Of a DNA stretch of 64,000 bases, positions 38,001 through 48,592 are shown one piece after another. The stretch is from Halicephalobus mephisto (taxonomy: Eukaryota > Nematoda > Chromadorea > Rhabditida > Panagrolaimidae): the NCBI GenBank assembly GCA_009193035.1, contig SWDT01000084.1, positions 1 through 64,000 of the forward strand, in the 5' to 3' direction. Both the position numbers and the translations under genes were made by a program. Each line of letters starts with the position of its first letter. Position 1 is the first letter of the stretch. The notes below the pieces were generated by a model. It was not told where the DNA came from, searched no databases, and was given only the letters and a program-made list of their open reading frames with translations.

Positions 38001-38307
38001 TACTCCGGAAATGGCGGCGTTGAATAAGATCGTTTTTCCGAATGAAAGATTATATTGGAAAAATGCTCCGCCGATAATGAATTCTGAAGTTATGAAGAAA
38101 CTTTTTTCTCAGAAAAACGCCCCTATTCCTTTGGATGTGAAAGTTTTGGAATCTTCGACAAGTTGTAGTGGGATTCTGACTTTTGGAAACGTGAGAGATG
38201 CGTCAGAAGCATTGATGTTATGTAACAATATGGTCATCAGTGGCGCTGGACAAACAAACCCATTCGTTTTTAAGCTTTCCTATGCTTCACTTGATCTTCC
38301 AAGATAA
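35007..38307 (+). CDS. HNRNPL: hnRNP L-type RNA-binding protein (four RRMs)
   Basis: hnRNP L binds CA-rich RNA and regulates splicing in the nucleus. Exons: 35007-35243, 35285-35500, 35542-35712, 35756-35816, 36531-36704, 36746-37009, 37053-37429, 37912-38307; 631 aa. RRM1 starts RVLHVRNLTPETTEADLL; RRM2 has VIVLTISNVTYPITVETLKE and GVLQALVEFDNAEEA, then DNADQWDYT-like text after it. The linker is rich in RGG and Tyr (exons 5-7). RRM3 is AVVMIYGVDGEKFNCDRLFN. RRM4 follows HRFSTPEMAALNKIVFPNE, which matches the family's RFSTPEQAAKNR segment. A TTTTTTTCAG site lies 15 nt upstream of the ATG. Short introns of 41-43 nt alternate with two of 714 and 482 nt; the 35817-36530 one may host alternative exons. 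Confidence 0.92.
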
Positions 38308-39024
38308 TAATCACACGTACTTGAAAGCAATGAAAATCATGTCTCATTTGGAGATTGATCAATTTTATGGAAATAAATTGTTTGACTGTGATTTTTATTA
38401 GTTTGATGTGTTTTTGAAGATGGATAGAGGGTTTTTAGGTTTGGGATGTTTTTGAGAAATTTGATTATGGTTTTTATATGGGGTTTGTTATGTAGGTTGA
38501 ATTTTTGGAAGTTTTTGAAAAATTAATTTTTGAATTTTTACAATAGAATTTACTTTTGAATTTTTGTGAAATTGATAAATATTTCACGAAATTATAGTTT
38601 TTACATGGTTTATGGTAATTTTTAATAATTTAGAGGAAAAATTGTTAAAAATGTTAATTTTTAGGATTTTTACAAGTGTAGAAAAAATATGGAATTTTTA
38701 AAATGGAACATTTCGCCAAAGTGGCGACTCGCGGGTCGTTGGTTTTCGTTTTAGTTAATTTTGAAACTGATTTTTTTGTTGGATTTTTTGGAATTTTTTT
38801 ATTAATAATTTTAGTAAATTGTTGAAATTAACTTCTAAAATCTCGTAAATATAAAAAACGAAAAAATTTGGGTTTATTAGTGAGTGTTTTTTCGTTTATT
38901 GATTTATTCATTTGTCCATTTATTTTTTAACAATTTTGCCTTTTATTTTAATTTATTTTGTTGTAATATTATAATTGTTTATTAATTTAGGAAATTTCAG
39001 ATATAGTTGAGTTAATTCTGAGCC
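38308..39024. other. AT-rich intergenic region
   Basis: No gene seen. CGCCAAAGTGGCGACTCGCG near 38712 is an isolated GC-rich patch. TTTAGGAAATTTCAG ends 24 nt before the BuGZ ATG and could be a 5'UTR or trans-splice acceptor. Confidence 0.5.
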
Positions 39025-40232
39025 ATGGGACGAAAGAAGAAGAGAGTGGCCAAACCTTGGTGTTGGTGAGTTCCTTGTTCCATATATCGAAAGTTTTATA
39101 GTTTTTATATGATTAAAACTAGAATTTCATATATCGAAAGTTTTATAGTTTTTATATGATTAAAATTAGAGTCTCATATATCGAAAGTTTTATAGTTTTT
39201 ATATGATTAAAACTAGAATTTCATATATCGAAAGTTTTATAGTTTTTATATGATTAAAATTAGAATTTCATATATCGAGATTTTAATGTTTTTGTGTAAT
39301 TAAAATTAGGATTCCATATAGCGAAATTTTAATGTTTTTATATGATTAAAATTAAAATTCCATATATCGAAATTTTAATGTTTTTGTGTAATTAAAATTA
39401 AAATTCCATATAGCGAAAGTTTTAGTTTTTATATGATTAAAATTAGGATTCCATATATCGAGGATTTTATGATTCTGTGTTTAGGTATTGTAACAGAGAA
39501 TTTGAAGACGAGAAAATTTTAATTCAACATCAGAAGGCAAAGCATTTCAAGTGTCCTACGTGTAACAAAAAACTGTTTACTGGCCCTGGTCTTGTGGTTC
39601 ATTGCATGCAAGTTCATAAAGAGACCATCGATAAGATTCCAGGAGCTATTCCAGGAAGGGACTCTACGGACGTCGAGGTTTATGGAATGGAAGGCATCCC
39701 GGATGTCCCAGATGAGCCGGTCAACAAGGCGCCGAAACTGTCTTCGATCCCTGTTCCTGCAATGCCTCCTGTGGCCCCTTCTGTGGCTTCTATTCCGACT
39801 CCTTATGGACAACCCCCTGTGATGAATGGCGTTCCTGGAGCTTACTCTGGATACGGAGTCGGAGCTTATTCTGGATATTCCTATCCCCCAAGACCAACAA
39901 CATCAATCGCGAATCCTTATGGAGTTCCTGGGTATTCTGCTGTACCTATTTCAACTCCAGCTCATTTGATACCGTCTTCTATTCCTCCAATGCCACCAAC
40001 AGCCACAATTGGAGCCTTGTATGGTAACTGCCCCACAGTCAGCTTGCCCTCTCAAATTCCTTTCCCAACCGCAGTTGAAGACCAACCACCACCACCACAA
40101 CCACAAGAACCAGACACCAGTCTTTCCAAAAAGAAGGGAACTGCAAGAACACAACTTTATCATCCAGATGAAACAATTAGTCTTGAAGAATTATTTTTGG
40201 AACGGATTCAACGTTTGCAACAATATCAATGA
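39025..40232 (+). CDS. ZNF207: BuGZ/ZNF207-like zinc finger protein
   Basis: BuGZ binds microtubules and stabilises the checkpoint protein Bub3 at kinetochores. Exons 39025-39065 and 39485-40232; 262 aa, shorter than the mammalian protein. The N-terminus is almost invariant in the family: [20 protein letters not shown], with two C2H2 fingers ([22 protein letters not shown] and [22 protein letters not shown]), then VYGMEGIP. The middle is Pro/Gly/Tyr-rich low complexity. Near the end, [17 protein letters not shown] matches the Bub3-binding GLEBS-like motif. The intron (419 nt) is a tandem repeat. A donor-like GTAAGT just after the stop (40234) might allow an alternative 3' end. Confidence 0.94.
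39070..39475. repeat. ~59 bp tandem repeat in BuGZ intron
   Basis: About seven copies of ATATATCGAAAGTTTTATAG plus TTTTTATATGATTAAAATTA fill nearly the whole intron. Confidence 0.9.
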
Positions 40233-40366
40233 AGGTAAGTGAAAAAATAATTTTTTTAGCCTTGTGTTTGCTCAATGAAACTCCCTTACAAAGGTTGGCA
40301 TTGTTTTTTTGCGATTTTTGCGCTAATTTAGAGTTGTTTGCGGGATAGAGAATCAAAAAGTAAGTC

Positions 40367-40555
40367 TTAATAGAAATTTAAAAGTAAGTCCTTAAAGAAT
40401 TCTGATTCGAGCGCTTTTGATCTCAGGTATGTCTTGAAACGTGAGTCTATATCTGGTATAATTCTATTCCGATGGATAACGAAATATTCAAAAACTGAAA
40501 GAGAAATTTTCAGATATCGTTCGAGTTGATCTACTTCGAGAATCACTGTTCCCAT
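40367..40555 (-). CDS. possible small protein, unrecognised
   Basis: A 62-residue ATG-started frame (MGTVILEVDQLERYLK..., ending ...FFKDLLLNFY) has balanced composition and two amphipathic helical stretches, unlike the low-complexity shadows around it. A TTTGCAG acceptor lies 12 nt upstream of the ATG, as in several real genes here. It lies on the minus strand just downstream of PSMD9, so it could be a downstream gene or an unrelated last exon. No family recognised. Confidence 0.3.
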   Translation of the reverse strand: MGTVILEVDQLERYLKISLSVFEYFVIHRNRIIPDIDSRFKTYLRSKALESEFFKDLLLNFY

Positions 40556-40692
40556 CTTTGGAAATCCCTGCAAACGTTGGTTATTTTATTTTTTTCCATT
40601 TGAGCTGTATTCTTCTGTGGGAATAAAATGGAGGTAAATAATAATATGATTGAAATTACCCGAAGATGTTCGTGTCAATGAATATTTGTTCT

Positions 40693-41426
40693 TTAGAGAA
40701 TCTGGGAAGTATCCAAAGGAATGAAACCGGCACCAAAGATTCCTTTTCCAGGCCATTCATGTGGATGGAATTCAAGTCTTTTTACATGAAATTCGCGGAG
40801 AACTGTGACTTTGAGGGTTTTCTGGAAATTTAGGGGGATTTAAAGGATTGTTAGTGGAACTTACTCCGAGATGTTGCTTCATGACTTCGGAAAGTTGCTC
40901 GAGATTTTCGTAATTGTCACCATGTAAATGTCCGAATTGGATAATGAGATCGTTGGCTTCGAGGCCCTGGAATGGGTTCAATAATTGTAGTCGATATATA
41001 AACTTACTCCTTCGTGGGCTGGAGATCCCTTTTCGACTCTGCTGATCTTGAGAAATGGGCGATTAGTGGTTCTATGAACAGATTTTTCTTCTTTGTGTTG
41101 ATTATTAGATGGTTCAGTATCCATTAGGGTAGTGTTGGTGTGGATTTCGGCCAGTTTTTCTTCGATTTCCTTTGAAATTTTTGATCGATCGTTTTGGAGA
41201 CAAATAATATTGACTCTGGCATCTCTAACAGCGTAAATATCGATGTCATCTCTGGGGAAATCCTCGTTGTCGACTAATGGAGTCTTCATGTCAACATTGT
41301 TCTGGAAAAATTAAAATTCATATATGAAATTTTTGAAAAACTTACGGCGCGAAGAACGGCAAAATGATGTTCGAGTTTTTGGTCGATTTCGTCTCTTTGC
41401 TTGATTAAGTCCTTGGCAATGTCCAT
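40693..41426 (-). CDS. PSMD9: 26S proteasome regulatory chaperone PSMD9 (p27), PDZ protein
   Basis: PSMD9/Nas2 chaperones assembly of the proteasome base by binding the Rpt5 tail through its PDZ domain. Exons (high to low): 41426-41346, 41301-41008, 40966-40865, 40821-40693; 201 aa, usual length. The N-terminal helical hairpin includes KDLIKQRDEIDQKLEHHFAV, then DNEDFPRDDIDIYAVRDARV. The PDZ-like part has FLKISRVEKGSPAHEGLEAN, DLIIQFG and LKVTVLRE. It ends with EWPGKGIFGAGFIPL, the conserved C-terminal motif of the family. It is divergent from SLC25A32, with 98 bp between start codons. Confidence 0.95.
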
Positions 41427-41524
41427 TGTGACGATTTTACCGGAAAAAAAACAATTTTAAATAATTTAAAAAAAGTGAAATTTTTGATGACTTTACTAAA
41501 AATGATTTTAAATTTCGTTTCAGG
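41427..41524. promoter_or_regulatory. 98 bp divergent promoter (PSMD9 / SLC25A32)
   Basis: The whole space between two divergent start codons is 98 bp, with TTTCAG immediately before the SLC25A32 ATG. Both transcription starts must lie within it or inside the neighbouring first exons. Confidence 0.55.
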
Positions 41525-43215
41525 ATGACGATATCGCAATATTCGAGTTTGATAGCAGGATTTTCTGGTGGAACAGCCAGTACTCTTGTTTGTCATCCCC
41601 TTGATTTGTTAAAAATCAGATATGCTGTTAATGATACAACTAATATCCGACCACAATATAAGAGTTACTTTCATGCAGCCAAATGCATCGTCAAAGCAGA
41701 AGGCGTCAGAGGACTCTATCAAGGTCTTTCGCCCAATCTCGCCGCCGCTCCGTTATCCTGGGGATTGTACTTTCATTTGTAAGTTTTATTTTTAATTTTC
41801 ACAATTATAATTATAATTTTTAATTTTCATAATTTTTATTTTTATAATTTTTATAATTTTCATAATTTTTATATTTTTTATTTTAATTTCTAATTTTTAT
41901 AATTATTATAATTTTTAATTTTCATGATTTTTATATTTTTTATTTTAATTTCTAATTTTCGTAATTTTAATTTCTATAATTATAATTATAATTTTTAATT
42001 TTTATATTTTAATTTTTATATTTTTTATTTTAATTTTTATATTTTTTATTTTTATTTTCATAATATGGAAATTTTAGCTATCATAAGATGAGACCGCATT
42101 TGGAGTTTATTCCAGAAAAATTCGAACTTCGGAATCTGATTACGGGTTGTCTTGCTGGAGCTACTGTAGCTGCGATTACGAATCCTCTTTGGGTGGCTAA
42201 AACGAGACTCTGTCTACAGTATGAAGGGAAGACGAAGAAATACAGAGGTCTTATTCATTGTCTCAAGAGGATTACGGTAGAAGAAGGACTGAAAGGTCTC
42301 TACAAGGGATTCGGACCTGCTCTATTCGGAACTCTTCATGGAGGAATTCAGTTTGCTGCTTATAATTTCTTCAAAGACAGAAAGTGCCGAATAGAGGAAA
42401 TTCCTCAGGGTTCTCAGTTGGTAAGATTTCTGAAATTTGGTTAAAAGAGTAATGGAGTCTGCCTCCGGCGAGTTCTTTGATTGTATGATAACAATTACGA
42501 AACAACTGTTACAAAATCAAGACGCAGGTTATTGTAGTTTTCATAAAATGCTTAATATTCGCGTCGAGAGAATTTCGTAACAACGTTTATTTTCGCTTTT
42601 TTATAATTTAGGATTTAAGATATAAGATTTGTATGATAGTAATTACGAAACAACTGTTACAAAATCAAAACGCAGATTACTGTAGTTTTCGTAAAATGCT
42701 TAATGTTCGCGTCGAGAGAATTTCGCAACAACGTTTATTTTCGCTTTTTTATAATTTAAGATTTAAGATTTAAGACTATAATTTTAAAGGTTTTGGAAAT
42801 TTCGAGAATGTAGAAAATTTTTGAAAATTGAAGTTTCTAGAACAGTCCCGAATCAGAATTTTTGGATTTTAAAATTTTCTAAAAATTATTTCGTAATTAT
42901 TTAATTTTTTTAATATTGTAATTAATGTTATTTTTTTAGTCCATGTTTGATTATTTTGTTTTCTCTGCGATTTCTAAAGTCATAGCGACGACTTCGACGT
43001 ATCCGTACCAAGTGGTCAGAGCCAGACTTCAGGACCAACATACCAGTTATTCCTCTTCCAGAGATGTCGTTTTTAGAACTGTCAAAAGAGAAGGAATATC
43101 TGGTCTTTATAAAGGAATGTTCCTGGCTACCCTGAGGCAATTACCTGGTGGAATCGTTACTTATGTGGTTTATGAAAAAGTGAAACGATTAATAGAGGAT
43201 CTAGACAGAAATTAG
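41525..43215 (+). CDS. SLC25A32: mitochondrial folate/FAD carrier (SLC25A32-like)
   Basis: Mitochondrial carrier family protein of the inner membrane; this subgroup moves folate and/or FAD. Exons 41525-41778, 42078-42420, 42940-43215; 290 aa, typical. Three carrier repeats carry the PX(D/E)XX(K/R) signatures PLDLLKIR, PLWVAKTR and PYQVVRARLQ. The variants PLWVAKTR in repeat 2 and YPYQVVRARLQDQH in repeat 3 are typical of the SLC25A32 group. Each repeat ends with a GLYxG motif (GLYQGLSPN, GLYKGFGPA, GLYKGMFLA). TTTCAG stands 1 nt before the ATG, a layout expected for a trans-spliced leader. Confidence 0.94.
42430..42775. repeat. ~148 bp duplication in SLC25A32 intron 2
   Basis: Two near-identical copies contain AATTACGAAACAACTGTTAC and CTTAATATTCGCGTCGAGAG (about 42475-42620 and 42625-42770). 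Intron 1 (41779-42077) is a simple TTTTTATAATTTT array. Confidence 0.88.
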
Positions 43216-45418
43216 GAAATTATAGTTGTTTTTTGGATTATGTGATAGTTGCTCCTCTTATTTCGTAAGATTTATATAAATTTTTTCGTTTTTATACAGA
43301 TTTTTTTAGTAGTTAAATTAATATTACAAGAAAAAAATAATTTAAAAAGAAAGAATTTCGAAACCAAGGTGAGTCAAAGGGGATCAATTGCCGAAGGGGA
43401 GGATTTTTTGAAGGGGATAAATTATCGAAAGCAATGATTTTTCGAAGGAGACTAATTGCCGAAGGAGAGGATTTTTCGAAAGAGATCAACTATTGATAGA
43501 ATTTTTCAAAAAGGATCAATTACCAATAGGGATGATTTTTCGAAGGGGATTAATTGCCGAAGAGAAAGATTTTTCAAAGGAGATCAACTATTGATAGAAT
43601 TTTTCGAAGAAGATCAATTACTAATAAGGATGACTTTTCGAAGAAGATCAACTATCGAAGGAGAGGATTTTTCGAAGGAGATCAACTATTGATAGAATTT
43701 TTCGAAGAGGATCAATTATCAATAAGGATGATTTTTCGAAGGGGAAGATTTTCTGAAGGGGATCAACTATTGATAGAATTTTTCGAAGAAGATCAATTAT
43801 CAATAGGGATGATTTTTCGAAGGGGATCAACTATCGAAGGGGAAGATTTTTCGAAGGAGATCAACTATTGATAGAATTTTTCGAAGAGGATCAATTATCA
43901 ATAGGGATGATTTTTCGAAGGGGAGGATTTTCTGAAGGGGATCAACTGTTATACAGCTGTTTTTTAGATATTCTTTGGTTTAGTTGTTCATTGATTAGAG
44001 TAGGAGTCTGGAATTAGATAATTACTCATTTTGTATCAGTTTGGTTTTTATTGACTCCTTGGAAGAGTCCCACATGTTTTTGATCAGGATTTTATTACTG
44101 TTAAAGACAAAGCATAAATTCGGTCTTGATCTCGAATAAAAGTTTAATTTTTTTTTAAACTAAATTACAAAAAAAATTCTGAAATTTTCAAAAATCTTAG
44201 AATTTTGAAATTTTATAAAAAATAAAAAATTTCGAAATAATTTTAAATATGAAAATTTTAATCGAAATTTATTTGTATTTTGTTAAAATTTAATTTTTTT
44301 AAAATAAAAATTTCGAAAATTTTATAGAAAAATTATTTTTTAAATTTAAAATGATATAAAAGTTACAATTCAAATTCATTCATATTTTACCAAGAATTCA
44401 AAATTAGCATTTGTTCACTTTTCGCCAAGAATTCAAAATTAGCAATATTCACATTTCGCCAAGAATTCGAAATTGGCATTTGTTCACATTTCGCCAAAAA
44501 ACCAAATTTGGCAATATTCACATTTCGCCAAAAAATAAATTTGGCATTCATCCACTTTTCGCCAAGAATTCGAAATTGGCATTTGTTCACTTTTCGCCAA
44601 AATTCGATTTTTCAACTGAAATCCTATGAAAATTCTGGAAAAATTAAAAATTTTGAAATGTTCTAAAAGTTTGTCGAAATTGTTTTGTAATAATTTTTAC
44701 TTTAATTTCAACCATGTGACAGTGACTGGATTCTCCAAAATGGAGTCACTATCCGGCGTTTTATGGAGATTTTTGAGATTTATTAAATCCATTTCCGGAA
44801 AATTTTAAAATGAAAATAAAACAAAATTTTTCACATTTTTTGAATCGTTTTTTTTTCAAAATCAAAGCCAAGCTAAAAAATGACAATTGGTCTTTTTTAA
44901 CACTAGATCTTCTTCTGAGAGATTTTTGATTAATCGTCCGTCCTTTTATCTAGGACCAAGATAATTCAAAAAAGAAAATCTTTGTTATATTCTTGTGGCA
45001 TAATTAAAGGCGGGATTTTTAAAACAAAGATCACTCAAGTCTTCAGACAAGGATCGGATTTCGAACATCGATTTTAAAAATTTTCGAAATTTTCATTTTT
45101 TCCAATTTTAAAAAATTTAATTTTCTGAAAAATCTAAAAAAATTATTTTTTTTCAAACATCTTTAAAAAAAATTTTTTCGAACATCTTTAAAAAATTATT
45201 TTTTTTTTTGAAAAATTCTAAAAATTATACTTTTTTGAAAGTCTTTTAAAAAATTATTTTTTTTCAAACATCTTTAAAAAATTACTTTTTTTTTTTTGAA
45301 AAATTCCAAAAATTTTATTTTTTTATAATCTTTAAAAATTAAAATAAATCCGGAAACTTTGGATTTTTTAAAACGTTTTTAAATATCCGGATTAAACAAA
45401 TTTTTTCATTTTTGAAAA
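43216..45418. repeat. intergenic region with GAAGGGGATCAA minisatellite and TTGGC minisatellite
   Basis: No gene seen. 43370-43945 is an irregular array of 18-35 bp modules such as GATTTTTCGAAGGGGATCAA and CTATTGATAGAATTTTTCGA; several repetitive open frames cross it but are not genes. 44385-44605 is a second locus of the TTGGCGAAATGTGAA family, inverted relative to 26345-26690. The remainder is A/T homopolymer-rich DNA with no recognisable signal. Confidence 0.85.
44385..44605. repeat. TTGGCGAAATGTGAA minisatellite, locus 2 (inverted)
   Basis: About six copies of TTCACATTTCGCCAAGAATT plus CGAAATTGGCATTTG. The reverse complement matches the unit at 26345-26690, about 18 kb away. Confidence 0.88.
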
Positions 45419-48400
45419 ATGTTATTACATGTTACTGTATTTTTATTTTTTATTATTTCTGGTAAGCATTTTGAAATTGATTTAAAAATAAATTAAATTT
45501 TAAGTAAAAGCTGGAGGTCCTGTGGGGTATCAATGGGGCTACAGTAATGCCGACGGACCCCACAGTTGGCAAGAGACGTGTGCCGAAGGATTCCGACAAT
45601 CTCCCATAGACTTCACGGCTTCTGAACTCCAGATTGTTTCTTTGTCTAGAATCCACTTTGTTCATTATCGAAGAGCTGGATCCGTTACTGTAAAAAATAC
45701 CGGAACATCTGGTGAGTGATTTTACTCAATAAAAAATTTTCAAAAACATATTTAAAAAAAATTTTTCAAAATCATATTTTTTAAAAATTTTCAAAAACAT
45801 AATTTTTTAAAAATTTTCAAAATCATATTTTTTTTGAAATTTTCAAAAACATATTTTTTTTTAAATTTTCAAAATCATATTTTTTTTTTAATTTCTAAAA
45901 ATCATATTTTTTTAAAATTTTCAAAATCATATTTTAAAAAACTAAATTCATATTTAAGAAAAAAATTTTTTTTAAATTATATTCTTAAAATTTTTCAGAA
46001 ATTATATTTAATTAGAAATTTTAAAATTATAACTTTGTAATTTTAAATATTTAATGCAAAAAAATAAAAACTAACAAGTTGTTGATAAAAATCCAGTGCT
46101 TAGCCAGAGTTGTTACGTCACTCATGGAATCATCTGTCAACGAACGAGTAAGAAAATTGCACTTGTCAACGGAAAAATATAAATTAAAACGATTCTAATT
46201 TATCGAATATGTTGTATCTAATTTCTATTTCTATTTATTCCCATATCGCACATTCAAAGTTCACAAACAATACTAAAGTTAAACCCTTGTACCTTTGATC
46301 CAACTCATCCGTCGGTGCGAGTCTTCTGTTCCTAGGACCTTGGGATTCTTCATTCTTATCATCTAGCTTGTTTTTGGTCAAACGGGCCTCTAATGAGAGA
46401 TATCCAGAGGGCTTTGTTTCTTTAGCCTACAAGCAGCTTGCGGGCTAGGCTTCTTTAGCCTACAAGCAGCTTGCGGGCCAGGCTTCTTTAGCCTACAAGT
46501 AGTTTGCGGGCTAGGCTTCTAGTTGCCGGTCTTCGGTCGGGAATCAAACCCAGGTCTCGTGAATTTGAATTCACGTGTACTACCATTGTACTATCCGAAG
46601 ACTATGTTGTATTCAATCTGACAGTAAATTAAATATAATATATTCGATACATTAGAGTCGTTTTAATATACTTTTTTTGTGTCAAGAACAAGAAAACATA
46701 ATAATTAGAAATAACATGTTCTAAAATTTACTGTAAATCCACTATCTTTTAAGTCATTATTTAATTTTAAAAATAAGCTACGATAGGATTTAACAGTATT
46801 TCGAAGGTTTTCAAAATGGCTAAAAATGTGGTATAATTTATCATGAATCACTTAAACCTTGGTGTTAGTTATCAAAAATGTTATAATAGTGTATTAACTA
46901 GTTACTATATAAGCAAGTCAGATCTCGAAGAGAAATATCTTACATATTAGACAATAAGTATACTGTATATATAAAAGGCTGAGTTTTGACTAGTTAATGT
47001 ATACCGTTATTGTGCTTAATCTTTGTTAAATCGGTGAATTAACTGACTATTAGGTAACAAGCCAAGATATATGGTCTCAAAAAGAAATATCTTACATATT
47101 AGACAATAGGCATACTGTATATATAAAGGGCCAAGTGTTGACTAGTTAATGTATATTGTTCTTCTGCTTGATCTTTGTTAAATGAATAAATTAACTGACT
47201 ATTAGGTAACAAGCCAAGATACACGGTCTCGAAGGGAAATATTCCACTTATCAGACAATAGGCATACTGTAAATGATAGATGAAATGTTGATTAGTTAAT
47301 GTATATGTTTTTTGTTTAATTTTATTATTGTTCGGATGAGCAAGAAACTTCTATTTTTCATCTCTTACGTAATTACATTAAGAGATCTGACAAAAAATAT
47401 AAAAAATAAACTTTTATGACGAAATTTCTCTCATATGAAATTCTAGAAATTTCCGGAATTTTTGCTTAGATTTTATTTAAGAATTTCTGTTTTCTGGAAG
47501 ATCTTAGGGATTTTTATAAAATTGATTTTTAAAAATTTAAATAATTTCAGTGATCGTTTCTGGATTCAGTAACTGGAACGAACACCAACCGTACGTCTTC
47601 GGAGGGGGACTCACGAAGTACAAACTTGATCATTTTCATTTTCATTGGGCTCAGAATCAAGTTAACGGATCGGAACACTCTGTGGGCACTCTACAGTATC
47701 CTGCTGAGGTCCACTTTGTTCATGTTAAAGATGGATATAGTCTTGCAGAAGCTCTTCATGAATCTGACGGAGTGGCCGTTGTCGGCGTTTTTTTGGCCTT
47801 GGGGGATGACGGCAGACCTTTGGCTAAGCTGAATTCTCATATTAGAAGATTTAGTCAAAATGGTAATTTTTATTTATTATAATTTTTAAACCGATGGTGA
47901 TATGGAGTCGACGGATGCAAAACGCCACGGATCGGAGCGCAGATTCGAATCCCGGTCGGCCCGAACCCAAGGTCGTAAAGCTACCCCGTCCCCTCAGGGG
48001 GTTTTAGAGCGAAATAGGGACACATTCAATCTGGAAGACCAAAAACGAGTCCGAGTGCCGTTGGCCCCAGCGGACCCGTGAACCCCATAGTTGACCCCAG
48101 GGGTCAATGGCAACCCGTCTTCGCCACACCCACCAGTTTGCCAGGACTCCCGATACCTGTGGATTCGGGAAGTTCTGTCAAACTCGATTACTGAACCGTT
48201 TTTATTTTTTATAATTTTTTAATTTTTCAGGAAATTCTACCGTAATTCATGGTTTTGTTCCGGAAATTATTTTACCCGGAAATACGGAAGCTTTTTACAG
48301 ATATGAAGGATCCTTGACGACCCCCGGATGTCAAGAATCCGTCATCTGGACAGTTTTGGCCGATCCTGTGTCCATCACGAAGGAACAATTTGAATCCTTC

Positions 48401-48592
48401 AGAAAACTCAGAATCAACGCCGGAATCGAACACAACACCAGACCGGTACAGCCACTCAACAGAAGACTCATCAGCTTCCGACCCAACATCGCCATCAATC
48501 CCAGTCTTTTCGGATCCGCTGGGATTTCTACAATCAAAATCGGACTTATTCTGGCTTCTTCTGTAGTAACATTATTCAATTTTATTTTTTAA
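45419..48592 (+). CDS. secreted, probably GPI-anchored alpha-carbonic anhydrase
   Basis: Alpha-carbonic anhydrase converts CO2 and water to bicarbonate. Exons 45419-45461, 45505-45711, 47551-47862, 48231-48592; 307 aa. Signal peptide MLLHVTVFLFFIIS; then YQWGYSNADGPHSW and RQSPIDF. The three zinc ligands are present: HFHFH (first two) and EVHFVHV (third). The gatekeeper segment is YEGSLTTPGC. A C-terminal hydrophobic tail (about 20 residues from KIGLILASSVV) without following charges suggests GPI anchoring, as in the CA4/CA15 group. The usual proton-shuttle His (position 64 of CA II) appears to be Thr (KNTGTS), so catalysis may be slower. The 1,839 nt second intron holds an inverted-repeat element with a tRNA-like sequence; the third intron is nearly filled by a GC-rich tRNA-derived element. 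Confidence 0.92.
46415..46520. repeat. three ~38 bp direct repeats
   Basis: Three copies of TTCTTTAGCCTACAAGCAGC plus TTGCGGGCTAGGC lie next to the tRNA-like sequence inside the inverted-repeat element. Confidence 0.88.
46528..46602 (-). tRNA. tRNA-like sequence, isotype unclear
   Basis: Read on the minus strand, the 75 nt fold into a near-complete cloverleaf. The acceptor is GTCTTCGG with CCGAAGAC; the D arm is GTAC-AATGGTA-GTAC; the anticodon arm is GTGAA-TTCAAAT-TTCAC; the variable loop is short; the T loop is TTTGATT with a TGGG/CCCG stem. The stems are one pair out of standard register, and the candidate anticodon CAA (Leu) does not fit the short variable loop. Probably a tRNA pseudogene or element-borne tRNA rather than a standard gene. 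Confidence 0.5.
46860..47335. repeat. ~155 bp tandem repeat in carbonic anhydrase intron 2
   Basis: Three diverged copies contain TTAACTGACTATTAGGTAAC, ATATCTTACATATTAGACAA and CATACTGTATATATAAA. Confidence 0.85.
47888..48200 (+). mobile_element. GC-rich tRNA-derived SINE-like element
   Basis: The head carries an A-box-like TATGGAGTCGACGG and a B-box-like AGATTCGAATCCCGG about 50 bp later, the layout of a tRNA-type internal promoter. The body is unlike any neighbouring intron in being GC-rich (CTACCCCGTCCCCTCAGGGG, GTTGACCCCAGGGGTCAATG). The element takes up most of the 368 nt third intron of the carbonic anhydrase gene, in sense orientation. Target-site duplications are not obvious. Confidence 0.6.

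Larger units (their letters stand above)
46183..46667. mobile_element. inverted-repeat element (MITE-like) carrying a tRNA-like sequence
   Basis: Terminal inverted repeats of 42 bp, 46183-46224 and 46626-46667, match at 37 of 42 positions (outer part ATTAAAACGATTCTAATTTA and ATTAAAACGACTCTAATGTA after reversing the right end). The 485 bp unit contains three copies of a 38-39 bp direct repeat (46415-46520) and a tRNA-like sequence on the minus strand. It has no coding capacity, so it would be non-autonomous. Target-site duplication not clear. Confidence 0.6.

Noticed and set aside
43456..43871. Overlapping open frames rich in RRRSTIDRIF-like repeats.
   Set aside because: They are translations of an irregular minisatellite in several frames.
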